Below, piece by piece: positions 18,635 to 27,079 of a DNA stretch of 64,000 nt (within the stretch, counting starts at the first letter, position 1; each line of letters starts with the position of its first letter). Origin of the DNA: CAVTOO01 sp963736355. GTDB taxonomy: Bacteria > Pseudomonadota > Alphaproteobacteria > Rhizobiales > Xanthobacteraceae. The notes under the pieces are model-generated. The model saw only the letters and a program-made list of their open reading frames with translations. It did not search any database and had not been told where the DNA came from. The position numbers and the translations under genes were made by a program. The stretch is taken from NCBI GenBank assembly GCA_963736355.1, contig CAVTOO010000002.1:248001-312000 (forward strand), read 5' to 3'.

Positions 18635-19639
18635 ATGCCGACCTCCGACATGATCGCGAATGGCAAACTGCGCGCGCGGCGGCGAAATCGCGCCGTGCGC
18701 GAAAAGATCGGCGACACGACGCAAGGCGTGCCTCTCCCCGCACCCTGCCGGACAAATTCCCACCGCGGCTCGACCGATTTCAACACGCGTTCCTACCCGA
18801 CCGTGGAGTCCATCGCGCGCGGCCTGCATGTGCTGCGGACCGTCAGCAAATTTCACATCGTGACGCTCGGCGACATCTTCGCCGAGACAAAGATCCCGAA
18901 GCCCACGATCGTGCGCGTTCTGGAGACACTGATCTCGGAAGGCTATGTCGCGCGCGATAATCTGTGCGGCGGCTATCGCATCACCTCGAAAGCCAACGAA
19001 CTGGGCCTTGGGTACAACGGTATCTCGCAGATCATCGAGGTCGCGCGCCCGATTGCCATCGCGCTCACCGAGCGGACACAATGGACTGTCGGGATCGGCA
19101 CGCCCGACAACGACGCCATCTGGTTGCGATTTTCCACGGCCGCGCTTTGCAAACGCGCAAACGCCGTATCGCTCGGCTGGCGGCTGGATCTTTTCTATAC
19201 GGCGATGGGCCGCGCCTATCTCGCATTTTGCCCGGATGCCGACCGCGAACGTATTTTCAAATCCCGGATCGACAGCGGTGTGTCCGACCGCGCGGACGAA
19301 GCCAAGGTTCGCGAGCTGCTGCCGGAAATCAGAGAGAAGGGTTATGCCACCCGCGGCGATACCCGCACCGTCAGCGCATCGAGCGTTGCGGCCCCGATTT
19401 TCAGCCAGGGCACGCTGCTGGCGATCGTGAACCTGTCCTACTTCAAGGAGGCGACGCGGCCGCACACGCTGCGCGCGGAAACGACCAAATCGCTGCTGGA
19501 GACCCGAGCGGCGATCGAGGCCGCCATCCAGCTCGAGCAACAGCCCTCGGCGCGCGAAGACAATCTGAACACGCAGCTGCGCGCGTCACACGTGCCGCCC
19601 ATCAGGCTGGAAAACGATTTTTCGAACCTGCCCAATTGA
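18635..19639 (+). CDS. IclR family transcriptional regulator
   Basis: A 334-residue regulator. An N-terminal extension of ~52 residues, rich in Arg, precedes the canonical start SYPTVESIARGLHVLRTVSK. The winged HTH spans about 55-115 (LGDIFAETKIPKPTIVRVLETLISEGYVARD), and the IclR effector domain follows, with WTVGIGTPDNDAIWLRFS and VAAPIFSQGTLLAIVNLSYF. The ATG at 18635 has GGGAGAG 7 nt upstream, supporting the long N-terminus. It lies between the third and fourth TctC genes, in the same direction. It probably controls this uptake/catabolic region in response to a small carboxylate (inference). Confidence 0.9.
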   Translation: MPTSDMIANGKLRARRRNRAVREKIGDTTQGVPLPAPCRTNSHRGSTDFNTRSYPTVESIARGLHVLRTVSKFHIVTLGDIFAETKIPKPTIVRVLETLISEGYVARDNLCGGYRITSKANELGLGYNGISQIIEVARPIAIALTERTQWTVGIGTPDNDAIWLRFSTAALCKRANAVSLGWRLDLFYTAMGRAYLAFCPDADRERIFKSRIDSGVSDRADEAKVRELLPEIREKGYATRGDTRTVSASSVAAPIFSQGTLLAIVNLSYFKEATRPHTLRAETTKSLLETRAAIEAAIQLEQQPSAREDNLNTQLRASHVPPIRLENDFSNLPN

Positions 19640-19831
19640 TGCGAGGCGCGCGAACCGCAGAGCGGCCGCCTGCCTGCGGCCAAAGACGATCCCGATGAAT
19701 TTGTCGCGCAAGCGTCAATCGATGCGGTGCAGCACATAATCTTCCCACACCTCGCTTTCCATCGCTGTGGCGGCTGATAAAGTCGTCACCATCGCAAATC
19801 GATAACGACTAAAAAACCCGGAGGACGTGAC

Positions 19832-20803
19832 ATGAATCATCGATCTGTTTTGCAGTGTCTGGCGGCAACCGCGATCAGCTTCGGTGCATGGAGTCACGAC
19901 GCACTCGCTCAGCAATATCCGACGAAGCCCATTCAGATCGTTGTCCCGTTCGGCGCGGGCGGCGGCACGGATGTTAACGCACGGACGGTCGCCGAAGTCG
20001 TGTCGAAAGACCTCGGCCAGACGATCGTCATCGACTCGCGCCCCGGCGCCAACGGCGCAATCGGCTCCGGCATCGTGGCAAAGGCCGCACCTGACGGCTA
20101 CACGCTGCTGTTCACTGCCCAGTCCACCTATTCGCTCAATCCAAACCTGATGAAGGACCTGCCCTACGATCAGATCAAGGATTTCATCCCGGTGGCGGCG
20201 ATCAGCGATTCGCCGTGGTATCTGACAGTCGGCGCGGATTCGCCGTTCAAGACGGTCGATGACATCGTCAAGTTTGCCAGAGCAAACCCGGACCAGCTGA
20301 CCGCGGCATTCTGGCAATCCACCGTGCTGGTGACGTCAGTCGCCTTCAGTAAAGTCGCGGGTTTTCAATTGCGCCGCGTTCCGTACAAGGGCGCGACCGA
20401 AGCCTACAGCGATCTCGCGGCCGGGCGGCTGCAGATCGCATTCGCCGACACGAGCGCGGTGCCCATGATCGAATCGAAGCGGCTTCGTGTTCTGGCGACG
20501 ACGTCCAAGACGCGCTCGGCCCTGTTCCCGGACGTGCCGACGCTCACCGAGCTTGGCTATCCGGTTGTTTCAGGATCGGTCGCGGCCGTGTTCGCACCCG
20601 CGGGCACGCCCAAGCCGATCGTCGAAAAGCTCCATGCCGCCTTCGGCAAAGCCGTGAAGGAGTCGAAGATCGTTCAGGACCGCATGAAATCCGTGGGACA
20701 GGTGCCGGTGACCATGTCGCTCAGCGAGGTGGATGCATTCGTGAAAACCGAACTGGTCCGCTGGGAGAAGATGATCGCGGATGCCGGCCTGCAGAAGGAA
20801 TAG
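19832..20803 (+). CDS. TctC/Bug family periplasmic solute-binding protein 4
   Basis: A 323-residue receptor, signal peptide 1-26 (cleaved after AHDALA-type junction before QQYPTKPIQ). Motifs: IVVPFGAGGGTDVNARTVAE, LGQTIVIDSRPGANGAIGSG, DGYTLLFTAQSTYSLNP, LRRVPYKGATEAYSDLAAG, LFPDVPTLTELGYP and AVFAPAGTPKPIVEKLH. It is more divergent from the first three than they are from each other. An SD (GGAGG) precedes ATG 19832. It follows the IclR gene by 190 nt and is followed by a strong hairpin, so it is likely monocistronic. Ligand unknown. Confidence 0.93.
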   Translation: MNHRSVLQCLAATAISFGAWSHDALAQQYPTKPIQIVVPFGAGGGTDVNARTVAEVVSKDLGQTIVIDSRPGANGAIGSGIVAKAAPDGYTLLFTAQSTYSLNPNLMKDLPYDQIKDFIPVAAISDSPWYLTVGADSPFKTVDDIVKFARANPDQLTAAFWQSTVLVTSVAFSKVAGFQLRRVPYKGATEAYSDLAAGRLQIAFADTSAVPMIESKRLRVLATTSKTRSALFPDVPTLTELGYPVVSGSVAAVFAPAGTPKPIVEKLHAAFGKAVKESKIVQDRMKSVGQVPVTMSLSEVDAFVKTELVRWEKMIADAGLQKE

Positions 20804-20878
20804 CTCTTTTCGGGGTTACCGGTAGCGGACCGACTGACGGATTTGAACCTTCCGCCGTCCTGACGCGACAGAGATGAT

Positions 20879-20906
20879 GAAGGGTCGGGCCGTCGCCCGA
20901 CCCTTC
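20879..20906 (+). terminator. Hairpin after TctC 4
   Basis: A perfect 12-bp stem GAAGGGTCGGGC / GCCCGACCCTTC (20879-20890 with 20895-20906), loop CGTC, 75 nt after the stop. There is no clear U-tract, but stem strength and position suggest a transcript end. Confidence 0.65.
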
Positions 20907-20979
20907 GCATCTGCGCGCCGTCACCAAGACCTGACACCACGACCCGGCGCGCATCACCAGACATTTTGGGGGCACTCGC

Positions 20980-21336
20980 ATGTTGTCACGCAGAAAAATG
21001 ATGTTCGGCGCCGTATCGATTCTGACCCTGGCGGGCACGCAGATCGCGGCCGCCCAGGACGCCAAGGTCAGCCTGTTCAAGGTGATCACGGTCAAGGACG
21101 AGATCATCATCGGACTGACCGCCGATGAGCTCAAGGCGCTCGGCGGCACCGACGCCAGCGCGGTGGCGCGGGCCCTGGCGCAGAAGGGCGACCTCGCGGC
21201 CTGGCAGTACAATGTGCGCCGCGGCGCCAATGGCGACATGCAGCAGGCCCCGACGGCCAAGGTCGGCCTGCTCGCCAATGCCTCGCTGCGTGTCGAACCC
21301 TACACGACGCCTTACGCGATCCTGCCGCATCAGTAA
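20980..21336 (+). CDS. Small exported protein of unknown function
   Basis: A 118-residue protein with an N-terminal signal peptide MLSRRKMMFGAVSILTLAGT, cleaved near IAAAQD (residue ~26). The mature ~92 residues include KVSLFKVITVKDEIIIGLTA and ARALAQKGDLAAWQYNVRRG; no Cys, no membrane segment. GGGGGC precedes the ATG. I know of no functional assignment. The protein looks like the short periplasmic proteins common in Bradyrhizobium-type genomes. Confidence 0.75.
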   Translation: MLSRRKMMFGAVSILTLAGTQIAAAQDAKVSLFKVITVKDEIIIGLTADELKALGGTDASAVARALAQKGDLAAWQYNVRRGANGDMQQAPTAKVGLLANASLRVEPYTTPYAILPHQ

Positions 21337-21525
21337 GCCGCACGGCGGCGTAAGCCTGATCTCGCCGGCGGCGGCTGACCCGGTCGCTGCCGCCGGCTGA
21401 TCAAGCATGCATTGACGAAACAACCCCGAATCTCGCATCAAGGGCCGTTGTCGGGCCCCCGACGAATCGGCCGGCGCAGATCGCGCCGTTCGTCATTGCA
21501 CAGCCATCCCGCGAAGTAGATTTCG

Positions 21526-21775
21526 ATGTCGCATCCGCGCCTGTATCCCCGCGTCCGGCCAGGCGGCCAGATGAGTGCCGAGGCCAAGATCTTCGTGACG
21601 GGCAAACCAGCGGCGATCACCTGCAAGGTCGTCGATTATTCCAAGGGCGGCGCATGCCTCGAGCTGTTCCCGATGGTGCCGCTGCCGGAGCGATTTCGAA
21701 CTCGTCCATAGCAATGTGCGCAAGCAGTGCCGCATCGTCTGGCGCCGCGGCGTTCGCATCGGCGTGGCGTTCTGA
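21526..21775 (+). CDS. PilZ domain protein, one frame break
   Basis: A single PilZ domain of ~82 residues, predicted to bind cyclic di-GMP. The first frame reads MSHPRLYPRVRPGGQMSAEA, then CKVVDYSKGGACLELFPMVP. After a shift near 21690 the third strand region continues as FELVHSNVRKQCRIVWRRGV and ends RIGVAF at TGA 21773-21775. The pattern D-Y-S-x-G-G-A is the PilZ (D/N)xSxxG motif, and the N-terminal R-x3-R is represented by RLYPRVR. Output partner unknown. A second PilZ protein lies at 55610. Confidence 0.75.
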
Positions 21776-21776
21776 T

Positions 21777-21923
21777 TGCAAACGCTCATTGAGCGTGTGG
21801 CCGGCCACCTCGATCATCATGCTCACGAGCCTGCCGATTGCGCTGTGGGGCATCGTCGAGCTCGGCATTTTGCCGGGCACCAAGGGACCGAACCTGTTCG
21901 GCGACGATCCGACAGCAACTTAA
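21777..21923 (+). pseudogene. Remnant resembling the C-terminus of a DUF805 membrane protein
   Basis: A short open stretch right after the PilZ stop ends LTSLPIALWGIVELGILPGT, followed by KGPNLFGDDPTAT and TAA. A last transmembrane helix and then a GT-x-G-P-N-x-F-G-x-D-P tail is characteristic of DUF805 proteins, but the preceding helices are absent. It is either a decayed gene or a tail left by a deletion. Assignment rests on the tail motif alone. Confidence 0.45.
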
Positions 21924-22033
21924 GAGCGGACAGTTGCATCAGCCAGATGCATCGGCAATCTGGGCGACAATTTGACAGGCCGTGTTGCGTTCGTACACTC
22001 CCGGAAAAGCTCTGAACAAATGGGAGAAACGCA

Positions 22034-23004
22034 ATGGTCGCCAAAAGCCTTGTCGCGCTGGTGTTCGCCGCGCTCACCTTTTCGTCACATCCTGCCGCGG
22101 CCCAGGCGGACTATCCCAACAAACCGATCCGCCTGGTCGTTGGATATGGACCCGGCGCCGTCAATGATCTGGTGGCACGTTTCATCGCAGAGCACGTCGG
22201 AAGCGTGCTCGGTCACCGCATGGTCGTGGAGAACAGACCGGGTGCAAACACCGCACTCGCAACGCGTCTCGTCCTCAACGAGAAGCCCGACGGATACACG
22301 CTGTTGTTCAACAACTTGACGCTTGCGTATAATTTGCATGCCTTCAAGGAGCCCGGATACAAGCTCGATGACTTCATCACCATCGGCGCTTATGGCTATT
22401 CGGGCTACACGTTGTTCGTGAACACCAAGTCGTCGGGCGCGAAGAACGTCGAGGAGTTCATCGCTTACGGCCGGGCCAATCCCGGAACGCTGACGGTTGG
22501 CTCTACCGGAGTCGGCAGCGCGACGTCGCTCGTGTCGAGCCGTTTCGAACTCGATGACAAAGATCGGCTGGCGTGAGAATTCCCTTCAAGAGCGCCAACG
22601 ATGCCGTGCAGGCCGTGGTGTCGGGCACGATCGACGCTTTTGTGGCGTCGCCCAGCACAGCTCTTGCGTCAATGAATTCCCCGAACATCAAGGTGTTCGC
22701 GGTCTCGGGCGATGTGCGCAGCCCAATATTGCCGGACGTGCCGACCTATTCGGAAATCGGCTATCCGATCAACGACAGCATCTCGCTTGGCGTGTTTGCG
22801 CACAAGAATACGCCCCCTGAGATCGTCGAAAAGCTTCGCAAGGCGATGGAAGACGCCAAGAAAAACGACGACAATCGCGCGAGGTTGGAAAAGGCCGGCG
22901 TGCAGCTCTATCGCGGCGACTGGCAGCACTTCAACAATCGCCTGAAAACCGACGGCGACATCTTTCTTGCCGACATGAAGCGGCTCGGGATCGAGCCGGA
23001 GTGA
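22034..23004 (+). CDS. TctC/Bug family periplasmic solute-binding protein 5, two adjacent frame breaks
   Basis: Signal peptide MVAKSLVALVFAALTFSSHP, cleaved after PAAAQ. Family motifs: IRLVVGYGPGAVNDLVARFI, LGHRMVVENRPGANTALATR, DGYTLLFNNLTLAYNLH, VPTYSEIGYPINDS and a C-terminal MKRLGIEPE. The first frame stops at 22574. Two one-base insertions, near 22554 and 22577, explain the break: the expected text is FELMTKIGWREIPFKSANDAV. With both removed the protein has ~322 residues, as in the family. SD GGGAGAAACGC precedes the ATG. Convergent with the MmgE/PrpD gene across a hairpin. Confidence 0.85.
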
Positions 23005-23036
23005 GCGCGCGACACCTCATGACGTAAAAGCATGGA

Positions 23037-23062
23037 GAATGCGCCGGACGACCGGCGCATTC
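23037..23062. terminator. Bidirectional hairpin between convergent genes
   Basis: A perfect 11-bp stem GAATGCGCCGG / CCGGCGCATTC (23037-23047 with 23052-23062) with loop ACGA, located between the stop of TctC 5 and the stop of the convergent MmgE/PrpD gene. Confidence 0.75.
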
Positions 23063-23071
23063 CTCTCATTG

Positions 23072-24448
23072 CTATGCCGTCAGGCGCTTCATCAGCGGCG
23101 CGATGTCGCCCACCTTTTCAAGGTTGAGGAACGTGTCGATGGCTTCGTCGACGACAGCGGCCGGCAAGATGTCGCCAACATTGGCGCGAAACTTGGCGAC
23201 ATAGCCATCGACACCGAGCGGATTGCGTCGCGTGCCGCGAAAGTCCGTGATCTCGTGTATCAGCTCGCGGCCATCTTTCATGCGGACCACGACCTTGGCG
23301 CGTGAACGCAGCAGATCTGTTGCATCAGTATCAGGCAAGGCTTTCACCTTGGCCGCCAGACCATTGATGACCGGGTCGCGAATGGTCTCTTCCGAATAGG
23401 CGTATTTATCCATCTTGCCCTTCACCAACGCTTCCGCGATCGTGTGGTAAAGGCTGATACGACCGTGCCATGTCGTGAGCGGCTTGATCTTCAGCTCACG
23501 CGGCTCGCACAGAGTCTTCATTTTCTGCGCCAGGATATAGGCGTCAATCTCAACGACGTCCTCTGCCTTGATGTCGTACTTGTTACGCAGCTCGATGGCC
23601 GCCTCGATATGCGGCATCAAGGGGTAAGCGACTGGATACTGCTTCGACGCGATCTCCAGAACCAGCCAGTCCAGGCCAAGTTCGGATGTCACGCGCTCGT
23701 AGCGGCGCTCGTCATTCGTTTGCACATGGGCACGATACCAGCCAAATTTTCCCTCAAAGACGCCCGTCGGCCCGGTGATGCCCTTCTCAGCCAGTGCTGC
23801 TGCACGGAATGCGTTTGCGGCAGCGAAGCCGACATGAAGATTTTTGGTCGACGTACCGTCCTCGAAGGCTGCGGTCAGCGCGCTTGCCATTGAGCCCGCA
23901 TGGCCGAACCCCCGGACAATCGCCGCATTGTCCATGCTGCGAAGTTTGGCGAGCGCCGTGACGCCGCCGAACGCGCCGAACGCGCCGGTGGGATGAATGC
24001 CGTAGCTGAACCAGTCCTGCGGGGAGACGATCGACAACCGGATCATGGCTTCGCTGGCCAGCAGCACCAACTCGATCAGCGCAGAACCCGACACTTTGCG
24101 GCGCTGGGCTTCGGGGTAACACACCGACAGAGCGAGACCAGTCGCATGCATGGTCGTCGGCAGGTAGGTGTCATCGAATTCAAGGGCAGACGCGGCGATG
24201 CCGTTGAGAAATGCAGCGGTCGTGACGGACGTGGGCTGATTAACGCCCAGTTGCGTGGCCCCTGTGCCGGGGTCAACGTCGGTCCATGCGCTGCGGGCGG
24301 ATCGAACGATGTCCAGATCTTTCGACGCCAGCATCACTCCGGTGAGATCCAATACGCGCAATTTGGTGTTCTGCACGACCTCCGCGGGAAGATCCGCAAG
24401 CCTGGTCCGAACGATCCAGTCGGCCAGCTGAGATGAAATCGTCGCCAT
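23072..24448 (-). CDS. MmgE/PrpD family protein (2-methylcitrate dehydratase / aconitate decarboxylase-like)
   Basis: A 458-residue cytosolic protein of the MmgE/PrpD fold. Landmarks: N-terminal LADWIVRTRLADLPAEVVQN, the active-site stretch ALEFDDTYLPTTMHATGLAL (D-D and H, matching the D-D-x5-7-H region of PrpD), YGIHPTGAFGAFGGVTALAK, KQYPVAYPLMPHIEAAIELR and a C-terminal region ending FLNLEKVGDIAPLMKRLTA. The family dehydrates or isomerises tricarboxylates such as 2-methylcitrate or decarboxylates cis-aconitate. Neighbouring TctC genes suggest that an imported carboxylate is its substrate (inference). It is not a canonical PrpD by wording or context, since no prpB/prpC is nearby. Confidence 0.85.
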   Translation of the reverse strand: MATISSQLADWIVRTRLADLPAEVVQNTKLRVLDLTGVMLASKDLDIVRSARSAWTDVDPGTGATQLGVNQPTSVTTAAFLNGIAASALEFDDTYLPTTMHATGLALSVCYPEAQRRKVSGSALIELVLLASEAMIRLSIVSPQDWFSYGIHPTGAFGAFGGVTALAKLRSMDNAAIVRGFGHAGSMASALTAAFEDGTSTKNLHVGFAAANAFRAAALAEKGITGPTGVFEGKFGWYRAHVQTNDERRYERVTSELGLDWLVLEIASKQYPVAYPLMPHIEAAIELRNKYDIKAEDVVEIDAYILAQKMKTLCEPRELKIKPLTTWHGRISLYHTIAEALVKGKMDKYAYSEETIRDPVINGLAAKVKALPDTDATDLLRSRAKVVVRMKDGRELIHEITDFRGTRRNPLGVDGYVAKFRANVGDILPAAVVDEAIDTFLNLEKVGDIAPLMKRLTA

Positions 24449-24732
24449 ATGTTCTTTCCCCGGTTATTCGCAGTCCGTCGCGCGCAGCCGTTCGGATGAA
24501 TGCGGACGAGCCAGCATGGCGCTTTATCAGCGAGGGTCCAAGAAACCAAAAAGCAGAATGGTTTCAAGTGGCAATTTCGTTGAACCGCTCTGCGCGAACA
24601 ATTCGCTGCACCTGCTTTGTCGCCTTGCTGTCAAATGCGGGCCATTGAATTCGATGCACCGATGATCGAACATGCCGTCGAATTGTTCCGCGCGAACAAG
24701 GCGGACATAAAAACAATCAGGGGTGGAATCCG
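24449..24732. other. Divergent promoter region with a split inverted repeat
   Basis: The 284-nt region between the MmgE/PrpD gene (leftward) and the hydrolase gene (rightward). GCGCGAACAATTCG (24592-24605) recurs in reverse as CGAATTGTTCCGCGC (24679-24693), one base different. These could be operator half-sites, but spacing of ~74 nt gives no firm support. No gene seen. Confidence 0.35.
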
Positions 24733-25802
24733 ATGACAAAATCCAGCGCTCTCAAAATGCCGACGCAGCTTCTGGCCCTGCTCGGCGGTTTGCTGCTTGG
24801 CACTGCCGGGACGGCAGACAATGCCCACGCGCAGAAATTCTCCGACCTTAAAGATAGCAACCCGCCTTTGACGCTGAAGGCGCAAGGCAGCTTTTACGTC
24901 GGCGGCGACTTTTTCTTTTCCGACCAGCTGGGACCAGACCGGACCGGCAACAGCGTGATCGGCCAGATGTATGTGCGCTACATGGTGCCTCAGACCGTGA
25001 GCAATCTGCCCATCGTCCTGCTTCACGGCGGCGGCCTCAGCGGAAAAAATTATGAGACGCAGCCCGATGGCCGCATGGGCTGGGACGAATATTTTCTGCG
25101 CAAGGGCAGCGCGACCTATGTCGTCGACCAGGCGGGACGCGGGCGTTCGTCAAACGACATTTCGCTGTTCAACAAGGTTCGTACCGGAGCAGAGCCGCCG
25201 AACAAGCTTCCCGGTGATGCAGCGCACCAGCAACGAGACCGCATGGACGCTGTTCAGGTTCGGGCCCAAAATGGGAGAGCCATTTTCGAACACGCAGTTC
25301 CCCGTCGAAGCTCTGAACGAGTTCGCCAAGCAGCAGATCACGACGCTCAATGCGAATGCTTCCGCAGCCGGACCCAAATTTCAAGGCGCTCGCCGAACTC
25401 GGCAATAACCTCAAAGGCGCGGTCATCATCAGCCACTCTCAATCCGGGCGGTTTCCGCTCGAAGCTGCGCTGATCGACGCAAGCGGCATCAAGGGCGTGG
25501 TGGCCATCGAGCCCGCAGGCGGCTGTAACTCCACCACCTACACGAATGATCAGGTCGCGAAGCTCGCGCAGACTCCGATCCTTGTCGTCTTTGGCGACCA
25601 TCTCGACGCTGTCCCAATCTGGAAGAACAGTTACGCGGATTGCCTCGCCTTCGTCGACAGGCTGAAAAAGGCCGGCGGCAAGACAAGCATGCTGCATCCT
25701 CCCGCACTCGGCATTTTCGGAAACAGCCACATGCTGATGAACGACAAAAACAGCGACGCCATTGCCGACCTCATCCTCAAATGGATGAAGGAAACCCTCT
25801 AG
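24733..25802 (+). CDS. Secreted alpha/beta hydrolase, two frame breaks
   Basis: Signal peptide TQLLALLGGLLLGTAGTADN, cleaved near AHAQ (residue ~35). The hydrolase fold follows: LPIVLLHGGGLSGKNYETQP (oxyanion region), ATYVVDQAGRGRSSNDISLF, nucleophile elbow VIISHSQSGRFPLEAAL (Ser in SHSQSG), acid-loop region ILVVFGDHLD and catalytic His in GNSHMLMNDKNS. The frame shifts near 25215 and near 25370; the three pieces join to ~356 residues. GGGGTGG precedes the ATG. It would act in the periplasm or outside on an ester or amide; its placement among binding-protein genes suggests release of a carboxylate for uptake (inference). Confidence 0.82.
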
Positions 25803-26044
25803 GAGGGTGGCGCATTACTGCATCGCAGCGACGAAAGTCACGATGCGACCACGAGCCCGCTTGACCCGCCGCCGCGGATTTGCCTGACTGCGCCCGATTG
25901 ATGCGGCGCGATCTCAGCTTGTGATTCCCTCGCGGATCTGAATCACAGCCCGAGGGTTTGAGGCGGCAGCGCCTCGACGCATCCGAAAATTTTCACTGCC
26001 GGTTTCAAAAACCGAACGTCACAAAAAGTATTCAGGGAGGCTTC

Positions 26045-27031
26045 ATGTTGAATCGGTTCATTTTCGCCGCGGCCGCGATCGTCACGGGCCTTTCAGCGTT
26101 TCAGACACCGGCCACGGCACAGACGTCCTATCCCGACCAGTCGATTCGCCTGCTTGTCTCCTTTGCACCGGGTGGCGGCACCGATCTCACCGCACGCATT
26201 GCCGCTGAAGATCTGACCAAGCGCCTGGGCAAGCCGGTTCTCGTCGAGAACAAGCCGGGCGCGCAAACCGCGGTCGCGCTCGAGCTGCTCTCGAAAGCGA
26301 AGAACGACGGCTACACCTTCCTTTGGACGACGTCGGACGGGATGGCGATCTTGCGCGCGCTGCGCAGCAATCTCTCCTTCAACTTCGACAAGGATTTCGA
26401 ATTCGTCGCCACGACGATGAGATATTCGCTGGTGCTTGCGGCGAACCCGAAGTTGCCGTTCAAGACGATGGCCGAGATGGTCGCGTACGGAAAAGCCAAT
26501 CCGGGCAAGCTCACCTATTCCACGTCCGGTATCAGCGGAGAGCTTGCCGCCGCGCTGATCCTGAAGGCGGTCGGCGTGCAGGCCGTGCAGATCCCTTATG
26601 GCGGATCGGCGCCCGCCGCCGCTGCAGCGGTCAACGGCACCACCGACATGGTGATCGCAGCGCCGGCCTCCACCCAGGATCACATCGCCTCCGGCTCGCT
26701 GCGCCCCATCGTCATCACCGACGTTGCACGCAACCCGCGGTTTCCCGACACGCCGACGCTGATGGATGCCGGCATTCCAGACCTGAAGAATGTCTCGATC
26801 CTGCTTTACAACGGCGTGCTTGCGCCCGCCGGCACGCCCGCGCCCATTCTCGAGCGCTGGAGAACCGAGATTTAGGCCATGCTCAAAGACCCCGCCGTGA
26901 TCGAGCGCCTCGGGCGCATCAATTACGAGGTCTCCTATCTCGGTGGAGCCGACTTCAAGAACTCGCTGATCGCCGATTCCGATCGCTGGAAGGAAGTCGC
27001 GCGCTCGAACAATATCAAGCTGGCGGAATAG
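26045..27031 (+). CDS. TctC/Bug family periplasmic solute-binding protein 6, in-frame TAG
   Basis: Signal peptide MLNRFIFAAAAIVTGLSAFQ, cleaved after TPATAQ. Motifs: IRLLVSFAPGGGTDLTARIA, LGKPVLVENKPGAQTAVAL, DGYTFLWTTSDGMAI, ANPGKLTYSTSGISGE, VQIPYGGSAPAAAAAVNGTT and FPDTPTLMDAGIPDL. The frame meets TAG at 26873-26875 (RTEI-stop-AMLKDPAVIERL) and then stays open to the expected C-terminus NNIKLAE at 27031. GAG to TAG is the simplest cause. Without the last ~51 residues the fold would lack its closing helices, so this is a nonsense allele, a base error or, less likely, readthrough. SD AGGGAGG precedes ATG 26045. Confidence 0.85.
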
Positions 27032-27079
27032 GCGGCACACATCGACGGGCGTCGCGTCGTCAGGCGTGAGATCGACCGT

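Noticed and set aside
23072..24448. PrpD of a 2-methylcitrate cycle
   Set aside because: No prpB, prpC or acnD is nearby and the wording is that of the broader MmgE/PrpD family, so the specific name was not used.
24592..24693. Inverted repeat GCGCGAACAATTCG / CGAATTGTTCCGCGC as an operator pair
   Set aside because: The arms differ by one base, lie ~74 nt apart and have no further copies; too weak to call.
26873..26875. TAG read as pyrrolysine or programmed readthrough
   Set aside because: No pylTSBCD genes or readthrough signal are seen and the family has Glu/Asp at this place; mutation or base error is simpler.
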